Made by a program: the position numbers and the translations under genes
NCBI GenBank assembly: GCA_030549495.1
Contig: JAUIRK010000936.1
Span: forward strand, 1,270,001-1,334,000
DNA from: Nectonema munidae
Taxonomy: Eukaryota; Nematomorpha; Nectonematoida; Nectonematidae
DNA length: 64,000 nt
Direction: 5' to 3'
Shown here: piece by piece, positions 9,324-21,914 of the stretch
Numbering within the stretch: position 1 is the first letter of the stretch
How the letters are laid out: each line of letters begins with the position of its first letter
Notes under the pieces: model-generated
Told to the model about the DNA's origin: nothing
The model's database searches: none
The model's input: the letters and a program-made list of their open reading frames with translations, nothing else

Positions 9324-11724
9324 CTCTAACACCTTAAATTTAAACCATTTCCCATATATCTAATATACTGATGTGTCGATTGAATCAATCGCCCTATTTT
9401 TTATAATCACTAAAATTTCCCATGAATACCGATTGAAATGAATCAAAAATAGATATCCCTGAAAAAAATGGTTGATAAAAAGAAAGAATATTTGGAAAAT
9501 GAAATAAAGTTGTTTATGCTATGATAAAGTAAAAAATAATGAGTGTCCATTGAGCATATTTGAACTTGTCCTGCCCTTACTTCATCTATTTTAAAAGGGA
9601 AAGATTTTTTAGTTGCGGTGGACAAATTCACTCTTCCATAAGAAATCAATTAGAAGGAAAGCTCATTTTTCTTGATTATTATAATAAATGCTGTGTTAAT
9701 ATTTTTGTATGACTTTTAGTAATAGTCATTTATTTATCATATAGTCTCAATTCAAGAGCTTCTAAAACAAACGAATTTCAAGTAATATTGAAAAAAGAGT
9801 CTAAGGGTCAGCATCGGCACTGCCATTTTATGTGGATATCGTTCAAAAATTGGGATCGAGACATCCTTAAAATCACTAAATATTTCTGCTACATAAACCT
9901 AAACAAAGTAGATGTAGGGATATGTATTAAAGTTTGCTACATTCACTTCTACAGAGAAAATTAAAGAGTAACAAGGCAGAGTTTATAAACAAAAGTTTCA
10001 ATTACATACTTTATCTAGTAGCGACGAATATTTAAAATCATTTGAACTTTATTCTTCATCTTTTGACTTCCATCCAATTCATATTAATGGTGTAATACTC
10101 ATGGCTATCGTTGCTCTTAAAAACTGCAAATGCAAAGATTTTATGATCTATTTCCCTTTGATGTAAAATTGATCAAGAATCCCATGGCTCACCTCCTAAT
10201 GACTATAGCTTTAATTTGTATATATATATATGTGTCTCCCTTTTCTAAATGTTTGATATTTTCGATAATCTTATCTGTACATAAAAGAGGTGATAAAAAT
10301 TGGTTTAAAATTATAGATCGATTTCTATCATCTCAACCATATCCACGATTTTGGAAAGGTTAATTTCCAACCAAGTGTACTTTCATTTTATTCAAATTTG
10401 TATATTTTCTACGCAGTACAATTGGATTTTACCAAAGATTACTCTACTGAACTTTTTCACTCTTATTTTATTGATAAAATCATAGATGCACGCGAACAGA
10501 AATACCAAATTCTCTCTTTTTTATCGACATTTCAAAGCTTTTGATTAGTTACAACATTCTTCTATTAAAGAACATTCATTATTAAACTACATAATTCAAG
10601 TCAGCTTCCTTATCCAAAAGCTATATATTTGTATGAGAGTTTGACTGCTTAAAAGCAGCCATTTTTAGATTTCCGTATCTATATCATTATTCATATTTTT
10701 TTAATATAGCTATGCTTACTCTTCTACCAGTGTATTGAAAATCGATGTCTATATATTTTTCATAACTTTACTTACATACACCTTAATGCTTTATTTCTAA
10801 TGCACTGTATTCAAATGAAACGCAATGTCTTTACTTTACCAGTTACCTGACCCCATATCTTATACTACTCTTCAATGATTTTTGTAAGTGTTTTTTATAT
10901 ACTTAAAAAAGAAAAACTAGAATTGAAAAAAAGATAATTTTGAAAAAAGACAATTTAGAACTTAAAAAAGACAATTTAGAAGTAAAAATGATATATTTAT
11001 TTATATGGTTTTAATCATTTTGCTTATACTCGCATCATCCTACATCTCTTGCCATGTCCAATAACCTAATTTCACAATTTCTTGTTACCGATGACTACCT
11101 TTTTCATGTTAATCCATTTTATGTCATTTATGTTAAATAAATTTTATATATTATAATAAATCACCCATATATACGGTTATTATTAAAAAATTTCAAGAAA
11201 AATATAAAGTTATAAATTTAACTTTTATGAGTTTTTAGCAAACATGATCTGTTATCGCTTTGAGTAGAAATTTGGTCCCATTCCTATTTATGAGATGGAT
11301 AAAATCATTATTACATCAAGAAAAGAAAATTATTTTATCTATTGGTCTTATAAAAGTCAATGTAATGTCGAATTAACTAAATGTTTAACCATTTTAACCA
11401 CATTGAAATGCAGATTCATTATATCTGTGTATATATTGACAAAAATACCGTTATGATGAAATAAAGCAAGGACCAAAACTCTTCAGAAATGATAAAAAAA
11501 ATATCTGACCACAAATTAATCAGAAGTAAACAGTAACCGTAATTTAAATCTAAGGTTAAAAAATATTTTCAAAATCAAATTGAGCATGTTCGATCTACTG
11601 TGTATTGGTAAACTTATTTTAAAATATTATGAAAAAATTTTTGGTGTTAAATTTCCTGTAAAAACTAATTTAAAAGACAAGTAAAATATTTTGGATGAAT
11701 TAATCACCCAAAGTTGGTTTATTA
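9324..11724. other. upstream of the LRAT-domain gene; no other gene seen
   Basis: The proximal part must contain the promoter of the LRAT-domain gene, but no convincing TATA box could be chosen in such AT-rich sequence. Around 10900-10985 a purine-rich stretch repeats AAAAAAGACAATTTAGA twice. No recognisable gene or transposon end elsewhere. Confidence 0.35.
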
Positions 11725-12365
11725 TACCACGCTTCTTTCAACAAAATTGTCTACTGCTGCAGGCCCGTATTAAGGGGGAGGGCAGTGGGAGCAATTGCCC
11801 CGGGCGCCATTTTATTGCCTAGTCAACAACCTTAGGGGGTGGGGCTTGGGGATGTAAAAATTTTCCCCTTCCAAGGTTTCTACCAAGACAACTGAGGAAA
11901 CTTCAAGAAGAGTAATGTAGCTGGGATAAACTCCCAGGTTCTATGTTGCCCTAGCAGCAAGGACGATAATTTTCTAAAAGAACTCTATTTACTATGGGGT
12001 AAGCTCGCCTTCAAAGTCGTGCTCTTATGAGCATTGAGAAAGAAGTTCTCGATTGTGCTGATTTTGACGAAGTCATCGATCATTTTGCTGCTGCTAAAAC
12101 ACGAAAAATGAACATCTAATGGAGACTGTCTTCGACTCAGTCAGTATATATCTGAATTATGTGGCTTAATAAAAATGTGAGCATTTTATTTCTAAATCAA
12201 TTTTGGAGCGAGAATGGGGTGGGGATGAATGAGAAAAGAAAGAGCCTGGGGCACACGATCCCTTGATACAGCCCTGGCGCTGAGAGCTATATTTTGAAAG
12301 TTAATTCAAGAGAACTTTTACAATAAATCTTCAAAAATCAAATATAATCATGAATTTGGACTCCT
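11725..12365. repeat. dispersed repeat copy A, interrupted by a hAT element
   Basis: The two flanks of the hAT element (11725-11759 and 12277-12365) together match the uninterrupted segment at 17761-17901: shared blocks are TTCTTTCAA, AAATTG.CTACTGCTG, TTAA.TCAAGA.AACTTT, AATAAATCTTCAA and TCATGAATTTGGACTCCT. What the repeat is remains unknown; no open frame is conserved between the copies. Confidence 0.7.
11760..12276 (+). mobile_element. non-autonomous hAT element with a transposase C-terminus remnant
   Basis: Inverted ends CAGGCCCGTATTAAGGG (left) and CAGGGCTGTATCAAGGG (right, reverse complement) are hAT-type. Inside, 12003-12119 reads ARLQSRALMSIEKEVLDCAD, then FDEVIDHFAAAKTRKMNI and a stop. 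This is the extreme C-terminus of a ZMYM/TTF-type hAT transposase (family pattern: LSSLAxMSIE...DFDxxIxxFAxxKxRK). The rest of the gene is missing, so the copy is an internally deleted derivative that kept both ends. The base composition is GC-richer than the surroundings. The target duplication is not clean in its present state. Confidence 0.8.
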
Positions 12366-15329
12366 TTGAAATGGTAAATGAAGACATAAATGAGACATAT
12401 TATAAGCCAAAAAATGTTGAATTATAATATATTTTGAAGTTTATATATTTGGCATTGATTGACAGGTTTGATTGATTTTTTGACATGATTATTTGTTCAA
12501 TATCGATTTTGATACATTTTGATGTGTTAAACGCATAACTTGTTTTTAACTAAGAGGAATGATTTATACTTTTTTTGTATTTAAACTTTGGATTTTGGTT
12601 AGATTTCAAACTTGAAGCCGTGAATTTTTCGATGAATCTCTGATATTTTTACGAAAATACATTTCAGATTAGTGATTGGTTTAAAAAGTTAAAATATCTG
12701 AAAAACTTTTGAAAAAATCGTAAATCTTTTACTTAATTATTTGAATTTTTTAAAAAACAAAAATTTATCAGAAAAGAGATATTAACGCTGAACTCAAAAA
12801 TAACAACAAGATAACATTTAAAAAAAATTTTAGCCATTTTTATACATTTAAAGTGAGAAGTCCAACCCAAATCCAATTTTAAACAGCAAAAAAAGTATGA
12901 ATGGTCACTTTTAATAAAAACAAGTCTCTTATTTAGATCCAGCACAAGAAGCTCTACCAAAATCGATATTGAAATAATTCAGCATTTATTATCTTTTGAT
13001 ATCTAACGTTTAAAAAGTCCAGCCAGTTTTCATGGAAGCTCATTCGTCAAATTTTTTGAAACACACGCACACACACAGATGTAGATAGAGTTACTTTCTC
13101 CGTCTTAATAAAAAAACTAATTTTTTTACCTTGAAATGATTGTAATACACGGAGACTGAAGTCCACATAAAATGTCATTAGCGCAAAGAAGCACGCAACA
13201 GTCACTACAGAAGGGAGGGAGAAGAGAGAAGAAGCATTTGCACAGCGTTTCCTAGTGAACCTTTGGAGAAATGCTATACACGAAGAAGTAAAAATATTTT
13301 TGTGAAGCATCATGATGCGTATAAAGAGGCAACCGTTGAGGGAGGTCTACCCTTTATCATCCCTGTAATGATTACTTATGAAGGTGAAGTGCATTGTTTT
13401 GGGGGATTAAAGACGCTCATCTATGCTCTTTGTTCATTATGCTACTAGCATTTGTTACAAGGCATATACATACGCGAGTGCGCATAATACAGATTAACTA
13501 CAACATTTCCGACCTTTCTACAAAGTAAGTTGCTCTGCATGCATAATAAGCCAGCACTTTTCTCATTCAAGGTACGCAGAAGGCAATCTCATCATCGATC
13601 GACGAACATGCTCGTCTACTGCTTTCGCTAATCCACGTCCCGGCTTCGGTTGCTCCATTGAAAGATGGAAGTTCCATTTTTGTTTAGATTGATCTCCTTC
13701 ACTCCTCAAAAATGCACTGCCCTTTCAATAGCAGCAAATGGCATACGAAAGAAGAATTACGAAAAGGATTTGACAACCAAAGCTCTTGTTTTGCTTTTGT
13801 TTAAGTTTGTTTGTTTGTATATATAAAAAAAGATATCATTATTTTTATCTTCATGTTTGTTTAAGCAATCGCCTTGCTTTGGAAAAAAATATATTTTCAG
13901 CTTACCAGTTCAATTTATAATTATTTGATCCTTTTCAAAATACTTTTATGAAATCGTTTGCTTCTCATATAAGGGTCGGTATCCATTCCTACCGCAGTAA
14001 AGAATTATATAGAGTATAGTGTTGAATTAGGAAAAATATTTATAAAAAACATGAACATTCGTGATACTTTACAAAATACATGGGATTGAAATGTATACAT
14101 GTGCAAACTACATTTATCCAGTAGAAATAATGAAAAAATTGAAGTGTTTTTTGACTTACACTGCACCTCAAGATGTATTTGCTTAATTGATTGAGAAAAT
14201 GATACATTCAGCGTTCACCATGGTTAATTTTTGGAGCAATTTTTAGAATGTAGTTAAAAAATTTTGAAAAGTTAAAAATGGTATATTCATTTAGAACAGC
14301 GTTACTCTAACTTTTTCTACGCAAATGCCTCTTAGATGCGCTTTTTTAGCAGAAACACGCCTTTACCTATAAAATATGATTTAATAGAATGTAATTTATT
14401 CCACAGTGTACACATTTTGGAAATTTATAAAAAATTAATATAAAATTTTTTAATGCAAAATATAATGAAAAAATCTTTTGCGCAACATCTATAATCTTTT
14501 ATTCGATATGAGCCTAACATTTGAAGTTTACCTGACTTGATGTTTGATGTTAGTGAAATTAATTTTAATAGAGCTACTTTCACATTTATCTTTAAGTGTT
14601 CTTTTGATAAAGACTTAAAATTATGATTTTTCCTGCATCAAATCCATTGTATATCAGACTACATATATGCCGAAAGAAGAAGACAATCTTCGGCACGAAT
14701 AGAGAGTAGAGTAAGTTAGATTTTTTATGCCTCAATTGAATCTCTAATGGAATTTTAATTCAACGAATTTTTCATTTTTCTTAGAGAATTCAATTCATAA
14801 GAAAAGACTTTTAAAAATGATATAGCGTTAAATAGTGTAAGAAAGATTTGAAGCTTCAAAACTGTCATGTTATAAAATAAATAAATTATTTTCAAAAATA
14901 TGACTCTATTTGAATCAATAAAAAGTTTTAGTCATAAATCTCCTTATATGCAAAGAATTCAAAAACGCTAGCACCCACTTTGAAAACGACTGCTTCTGAC
15001 TAAATAAACAGCAAACATTTTTAGAAAAAGTTTGTTTTCCAACAAACGTGCAATATTGGGTAATTTAAATTATGTCAAAATGAATCATGCATATGGATTA
15101 AATCACGAAATTGCAATGATAGTCTCATCTTTGATGATAATTCTTTACCCATTTTTTTCTAAAATTTTTGAATCGCTATCTGTAGTCACATATATTTGAT
15201 CGAAGGTGTTTTTTCAACCTGAAGACACAGTTTAGTCAAATTATGAGCAGGTATAACACTTAATGCTGTATTTGAACCCAATACAGTAGCAAGACGACAT
15301 CTTTCCTCCTCACTTACACTCAACTGTCT
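12366..15329. other. gene-poor interval, nothing firmly recognised
   Basis: 13000-13700 is less AT-rich than its surroundings and has overlapping open frames on both strands (13047-13313 -, 13263-13448 +), neither with a recognisable domain or good splice context. A small hairpin (TGCCGAA..TTCGGCA) lies at 14668-14695. The rest is AT-rich. Confidence 0.35.
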
Positions 15330-15343
15330 AGATTAGAGGGTTC
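15330..15343. repeat. left flank repeat of the 15.3-16.1 kb element
   Basis: AGATTAGAGGGTTC, matched at 13 of 14 positions by AGATTAGAGGGGTC at 16113-16126 on the other side of the element. It looks like a target site duplication, though unusually long. Confidence 0.6.
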
Positions 15344-16112
15344 ACTGTAATTTCATCGTATAGTAAATTTATCGTGATTCAATACATCGTCGGTATTTTC
15401 ATCGTCAAGTATTTTCATCGTGCAGTAAAAACATCGTCATACTAATTTTATGCTTGAAGGACGCTCACTGTTTTTTTGTAAATATCCCTTTATAATTTTT
15501 TTAAGTTTATTACGAACTTTTGTAAATAATCTTTAAATAACGTTTTACAAATTATCACGCTATAATGACAAAATAAAACAATATCTCTTTCTGACTTAAA
15601 TAGTCGGGAAATATGTTTGAATTTTCTTTAACAAATTGACTTCCATTATCCAAAAGTTTCAGTTTATTTCTTATGCTTAAAACAAACTCCAGTGGCATTT
15701 TAAGGCATAAAATATCAAAAAAGTTTATTAAAGTTTTATTATAAAAAAAAATCCTATGAAAAGATATTTATATATACAACAGAATATGAGAAGAAGTAAA
15801 CGAAGTTAGAGACAATGACGATAAGTGTATATTAAAGCTGCTTTTCCTGCACTTAAACATACTTAAAGACATTTTGAGGTATGAAGATACAAATGAATAT
15901 GTAGTATACATTTAGTAATAAAAATGTATGCATAATTGTATACGCAAATTGTGGGATTATCTTACGACACCACAAGGAAGTAGTGGTTAATCCATAAATC
16001 TCGCGATGTAATCACTAGACGATGAAAATACTTAACGATGAAAATACCAACGTGTATTGCTTCACGATGAATTTACTTTACGATGAAATTCCACGATGAA
16101 TTACCGAATACC
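15344..16112. mobile_element. foldback-like element built on TTTCATCGT repeats
   Basis: 769 bases. Each end is about 110 bases long and made of the motif TTTCATCGT (with variants TTTATCGT, ACATCGTC) repeated about every 15-17 bases: five or six units in each arm, in inverted orientation at the two ends. The arms keep the same order of variants and spacers, for example AAGTATTTTCATCGT and CAATACA. The core is AT-rich with no coding potential. The flanks carry a 14-base direct repeat with one mismatch. The right-hand end has six extra bases (AATACC) between the last motif and the duplication. It looks like a non-autonomous foldback-type DNA transposon; no superfamily can be assigned. Confidence 0.78.
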
Positions 16113-16126
16113 AGATTAGAGGGGTC
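16113..16126. repeat. right flank repeat of the 15.3-16.1 kb element
   Basis: AGATTAGAGGGGTC, partner of 15330-15343. Confidence 0.6.
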
Positions 16127-17760
16127 GGCAAATTCAAATCACTGGGTAGCCGCATTTCCAATATATACACCTCGTTCGTCCCGTATAAAAGGCAAAACTA
16201 ATCTGAATGAATTTTAAAGCATTAAAAAGGTTTGAATCAAATTTCTACTTTCAATTTTTCATTTCCGATTTTCTTAAAACTCGTCATATTTTCTCTTAAT
16301 TTCATTCGTTGAAATCGTAGGAAAGGAAACTGTCAAAAAATGATTCGTATAATCGATTGTTAGTTTTGTTAAGTGCTTTGACTTATTGCTATCCTTGATT
16401 GAAAAAATATGGTCGAAAATATAAGTCGTGATAAGCACAAATATAATTCTTGAAGCCAGCTAAGTTATTTAGGGATATTTAAAAATAAGGATACTGAATA
16501 AAATCATTTAATTTATTTTCAAAAACATTTTTCCTCAATACAAAGTAAAAAATTAAAAGATTTTTAATTGAAAACCACTTTAAAAAATTTTTCCATTTAA
16601 ACGTTTTGCAACATTAGTATTCTTGAAGTAAAAAAATAAAATGAAAAATGCAGAATTCATTTGCTTAGTGACACGCAACACAGGAATTTTTTCTTTCATT
16701 TTAGTGACACTACCGGAAAGCTTATCTAACATAGAAGGATCCCCTGTGCTTTCTTATGAAGCTAGATTTGTTTGAGACTCTTGGTCTCTAGACCAGGACT
16801 GGGCACATAAGAGTATAAAATGAGCCATAAATGATTTTTAATTTTTTATAAAGACACACAAGTTAATATTTAAGTTAAATTTTTTTTTATTTAATCTGAT
16901 ATTTTTACAGAAAAAAATAAATTAAAAAAAAACCTGTATTCATGAGAAAATAAGTTCTTTGGGGAGGGAATCTAGTTAAAAAAGATTTCTTAACCCGCTT
17001 AATACGGGTTGTGAACACACTCAAAAATAGTTTAGAGGAGAACTTGCTAATCATAAGAGCCACACCAGATTGTGCAAAGAGCGCCACATGGGGCGGCAGA
17101 AGCCCCATTTGGGCACCCATTGATCTAACTCTAGATAAAATTTAAAGATACGAACTTATGAAGCGGTAGTAAAAGGGGATTTAATGGCGAACTTGTGGAG
17201 GAGTCTATTGAGCAGCTAAAGTATGTACATCTTAAAGTTTCTACCCATAACAACTATACAGCACATTTATGTGAAGTGATGTACAGGATTCAGGATTCCA
17301 TGGTGCGGATCTGATCTACATTCATTTGATATTTATGCTTAAAGCAATTTTAAATTTCGTAATTTCCTCAATGATTGATGATGAAGCAACTCGAATTGGC
17401 TAGCCCCAGGGGAAATGGATAAAAAAAAGGACTAAAAAATCGTAAAGTAGAACACACATACCATGACAAAACTAAATGCATCATCGTTTTATGATTCATC
17501 ACCTATTTTATACAATGCTTCACTATGTGTGTAAACAATATAGAAGCTGACATGCATATATACAACATATCTTTCCCTCTCTCTATATTATATATGTAGA
17601 GATAGATCAAGTTTCTCTTTCAACCCTAAGTTTACTGCCGACACTTAAAACTTAATCGGCAATTTTTGCCACTCACAACACCATTTTTAAGTAAAATGAT
17701 TTGTCATTTTTTCAACTTTTTTTTCTGAATCTAATAAGTATGTGTACAAATTCATCTTTC
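16127..17760. other. gene-poor interval, nothing recognised
   Basis: AT-rich sequence. An open frame on the - strand at 16905-17120 has no recognisable domain. A short GATA/TA-rich stretch lies near 17580-17610. Confidence 0.35.
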
Positions 17761-17901
17761 TATAAAATATCCTTCACCGCGGTTCTTTCAAAAAAATTGC
17801 CTACTGCTGAGCGATTTATTTTGAGAGTTAAATCAAGAAAACTTTCGCAATCCATCAATAAATCTTCAAGGATCAAATCTTATCATGAATTTGGACTCCT
17901 G
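17761..17901. repeat. dispersed repeat copy B, uninterrupted
   Basis: Counterpart of the repeat at 11725-12365 without the hAT insertion: here CTACTGCTG runs straight into AGCGATTTATTTTGAGAG. It therefore preserves the pre-insertion state of the site. An open frame crosses it but is not conserved in the other copy. Confidence 0.7.
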
Positions 17902-18959
17902 GTTTAAATCATTATGCCATAATTTAAATATAATTTAGGGGTCCGTGAACAAATTAATAAGGTTCGTAAATATTTTTATATAAAATAAAATACTTTTGAT
18001 CCGATTTTTTACATGTATTACTTTTATTTGTTCAAAAATCGCCAACAAATCATACGGGAACAAAAAATTTTGTTTTATAAAGCTTGTTTTGAACAATTAT
18101 TTATTTCTACATCTTTTTTATTGGCCAGACTGCAAACCAAATTACACGTTTATATAAATGAGACAGGAGTAATAAGATAAGCAGCAACTTTTTTTAAAGA
18201 CTAAAATTTAACTGAAAGTTAAAAATAAGCAAGTGTCCATTTTTATCAATTTCAATGAACAAAATTATACTTGGAAAGTTAAGTCATTTTATTCATGTAT
18301 TATTATTCCTATCTTACTATATCAAATTTAAACACGGGGCTCGCGTCAACTGACCGCGCCAAATCGTCCTAAACCCAAATACTTCGTTTCCAACGAAAAA
18401 CAGGAGTAAAAGGAGGTGAATTAATTTGTGAGTGACACGGCCACGTTTTTTTACAAGGAGCTGCAAAAATATGCCAAATGATTAATAAAAAAATTCCCGG
18501 TAAAAATATTTTGTTAAATGAAAAATTAATTTGAAATAAAAAATCACTTAAATGATCATTGAAGTGCTCCAAGATTTCTATTTTCATTTGTTTTGTTTTA
18601 CTTTTCGATGGTATTTTTCAAAATTCGTTTTATGCAAGCAGGATAAGAGCTCCATGATTTAAACGGCGTTATATGTTATGATTCACTGAAAACAAAAAGT
18701 GGTTGGTTACACTAACTTCTTTAAATTGGTTACTGTAACAAGGCATAACTTTATTACTCTTGGTAATTAAAATACCATTGTAGTAGTAAATTCACTTTCA
18801 ATGAGGTAAAACTTGTGACTGAAAAATCATCTTAAACGAAAGACTTTTGAGTTCTCTATATCCTTAACATATTATCCAAATATTGGTATATACGACGGAC
18901 ATAACAGAAAAATATTGTAAACCTCTATTTATTCAAAAAATTGAGAAAAAGCTCTCAAT
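17902..18959. other. gene-poor interval, nothing recognised
   Basis: AT-rich apart from a slightly GC-richer patch near 18330-18370. No gene or transposon end identified. Confidence 0.35.
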
Positions 18960-18963
18960 TTAA

Positions 18964-19093
18964 CCGGTTATCGACCACAGTCGACATATGTCGAATTTAC
19001 AAAAATGTGAATCGTCTGCGTTTATTAATGCTTTTTGATACAAATCTTCTGCTTTATACTAGATATCGTCTGATTATTCTGGTGGTTAACGGG
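18964..19093. mobile_element. piggyBac-type MITE, diverged 130-base copy
   Basis: Flanked on both sides by TTAA (18960-18963, 19094-19097), with ends CCGGTTATCGACC and CCCGTTAACCACC (reverse complement). The length is the same as in the 24.8 kb copy, and it shares AATCGTCTGCGTTT and ATATCGTCTGATT with the copies at 24.8 and 54.1 kb. The left third has diverged strongly. TTAA duplication plus CC..GG ends is the piggyBac hallmark. Confidence 0.7.
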
Positions 19094-19324
19094 TTAAACA
19101 CCAGCCACACTACTATTTATATTGGGAGTAAATTCACTTTTAAATCATCTTTCACTTCAACTCTTTAAAATGGCATGGATCGAGTATTTTGCATACTATT
19201 AAATTGATTGAACAGGTTTCAAGACATAGCCACTCTATTACAACCTTATTATATACCAGGTATACCCTATTAGAATGTGAATATATCATGCAATGTTTCC
19301 AAGAAAAAGCCACGTGAAAATATA

Positions 19325-19817
19325 CTAAAATTTTTCAAAAAACGATAAATATCAGTAAATAGATCGAGATGAAGGCATGGAAACAAGCTATTTTGAACTG
19401 ATGTAGATTCAGCATTAAGTTTGCCTGCTTTATGGACCTTTTTCTTGATATTTTTCAAATTTGCTCAAAAAATATCTACTTTTTGGCTCATTTCATGTGT
19501 TTTTGAACAATACTTTCTACTCTTGAAAAGATGGAAGAACTTTCGATATCTTAACGGAAACACTAACACATATGTTCTTTATGAATAGAAACGGCGGTTT
19601 CCCTATTATTTATGGAAAATTAATAACTGCTTTGAAGTTAAAGTTGAAATGAGCCAAAAAGTAGATATTTTTTGAGCAAAGTTTTAAAAATATCAAGAAA
19701 AATGTCCATAAAGCAAGTAAACTTAATGCTGAATCTACATCAGTTCAAAATTTCTCGTTTCCATGCCATCATCTTCATCTATTTGAGGATATTTATCGTA
19801 TTTTGAAAAAATTTTAG
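19325..19817. repeat. 170-base inverted duplication around a 150-base spacer
   Basis: Arms 19325-19494 and 19645-19817 are inverted copies at roughly 85-90% by eye. Each arm, read toward the outside (- strand in the left arm, + strand in the right), encodes nearly the same peptide: KLNAESTSVQN is identical and FPC.HL.LF.DIYR.LK.F follows. No family is recognised. It may be a foldback element that captured coding sequence, or a local inverted duplication of a gene fragment. Confidence 0.7.
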
Positions 19818-21914
19818 CATTAATCAGCCTTATTCACCGGTTAATAGTCGGTTAATTTTAACCAATTACAATCACAATTATAATTGAAGTAGAAAGAGGA
19901 TTTTCTAATACTGGGTTATTTGTAAATAAAGCTTCTTTTACGCCATCAATTTTCTTCATGATTGTTTCAAAAGACACAATATAAATAAAATGAAACTTTG
20001 AATGTATCTTTTAAATAGGATATAAACTATGAATTTTGTTATATAATACTTTGCGTCAATGTCTAAGATAAATATGCGATACAATATTTTGAAACGTCAT
20101 ATCTCATTATAAATTAAAAAATTTTAAAATCAAGTTAAATTTTAAATATGTAAAAATATGAGAATGGACTCGGAGTAAAACTCGCGTTTAATTTTTACAA
20201 GCCCCAATAAAAAGAGAGATTGAATGATTAGTAACCAGAGTTATCCCTTCCATAGATGGAGTAAAACTGAGCGGCTTCTCCAAAATTCAAAACTGGGATG
20301 GGAGGAACATATTGAGAGTTCCTAAGGCTCTTATCAAAACACTATCTTTAGACTTTATCAAGTTCAAAATATTCTTACTTTACTATTAAACATACTTCTT
20401 GCAGATTTAATAACCAAGATATGCAGAGTCCATATATCATCCAAGATGATCAACCTCAAATACTTACGAGGCAAATTTCATATAGGAAAACACAACTGTG
20501 GGTTGATAAACAAATGAAATAATTTGAAAATATCGTTACTACTGTAATTCTCACTTATAAAGGCCAATTTACGCGCCCAACCTAAACGCCATTTGTTTAA
20601 GCAAAAGAAATAAAAAGGCACTTCCAACTTTTATATCTCGTAAAATCTTTGATGTTTTGAAATGTGATCATCGGATATCTATAATAAATTGCATGATCCG
20701 AAACATAATAATCAATACGTTATCGTTTTAATAAATTACTAACCTGGGCAATATTGTGACTAACAGATCTTTTTCATTTCATGTGTACTTGACATCTTTA
20801 TACTATTTTGCCAAAAATAAGGGGTTTCAATCTCAAAAATATGCAAGAGTGTGTGTGGGAAATTAGTTATCGTGTTTTTGAAGACCCTAAATTCCAAATC
20901 TGTATTTTTCCCTCTAAAATTCTATGCCCTGAAATTGCCATCCGATGAAATTTTCTCCACACAAATTCTCCACCCCTCGATTTATTCACCCCAGCAGGTA
21001 TGCTTAAAAACAGCTGAAGATTTAGAATGAAAAAGTGCATAATGAAGCAATTGGTTGCTAAATGTCATTGTTAACAACACCAAGTTTTAGTTTACCCGTT
21101 TATGCCCAGCGTTTAATTTGATTGAAAATTAGAGTTCGTTTGCGTTTCCTTTGAGAACATTTTATCTAAAATGGGTTAAATATCGATTTACCCTCGTAAT
21201 TGCTTCGTTATCCTTGTCATAGGAAGTTGCTTTGCAAAGTAAATTTATCAGCACTTTTTTTTTGAACGAATTTTGACGAGTCTTGCTCCGAACCTAAATA
21301 CTTTTAAGTTTATTGCATTTAAACAATGATTTTATTACGTACTTTTTTTATTATCAAATGTGGATTCATTGTTTAAGTGGAATATTTGGTTATAGTACTC
21401 TAATAAAATTTTTGCATTTTCATCTTTGCATTCTTATTCCTCTATATGGAGATATGTTCATTGATGGACGTAAAAGAAATAGATTTTATATAGTTAAGAT
21501 AAGTAACCAACATCTGACAATGAAAGAATCATAAAAGTGAGCAACATTCGTTTAAGTTATGAGGTTTTATTTAGTGGAGTGAGAAATTTTTGGGACAAAA
21601 TTTTTTGGGGTTGCAATTTGGTGTGAGTTCGAAAATACGAGGATGAAATTTACATAGAATTGTGTTCTTAAAAATAAATTAAAAAAAAAACATTAAATTT
21701 TTAAATTTAAATATTAATCTCAAAAAACCTTTTAAGTGAATCACAAAATTCTTTAGGCTTTGAAGGATGACCAAGCTTTTGAAACGAGAGTGTCACACAT
21801 ACGATCTATAACTATGCAATATAGCTCAAATGTGTTTAGCAGAATTTTTTGACAAAATATTCAATGAGTTACTTGAGTTTTCCATTTTTACATTGCCTCA
21901 GTTGATGCATCTGA
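19818..21914. other. gene-poor interval, nothing recognised
   Basis: Begins with TTAACC/GGTTAA palindromic pieces near 19840-19870. The remainder is AT-rich without identifiable genes. The decayed upstream part of the hAT transposase relic probably starts around 21770. Confidence 0.35.

Noticed and set aside
13047-13448. Overlapping open frames on both strands in a less AT-rich patch
   Set aside because: No recognisable domain, no convincing splice sites, and both frames end abruptly; likely chance frames.
15344-15470. Regularly spaced TTTCATCGT motifs as a CRISPR-like array
   Set aside because: The units are short and imperfect, there is an inverted copy at the far end, and the setting is eukaryotic; it is a transposon terminus.
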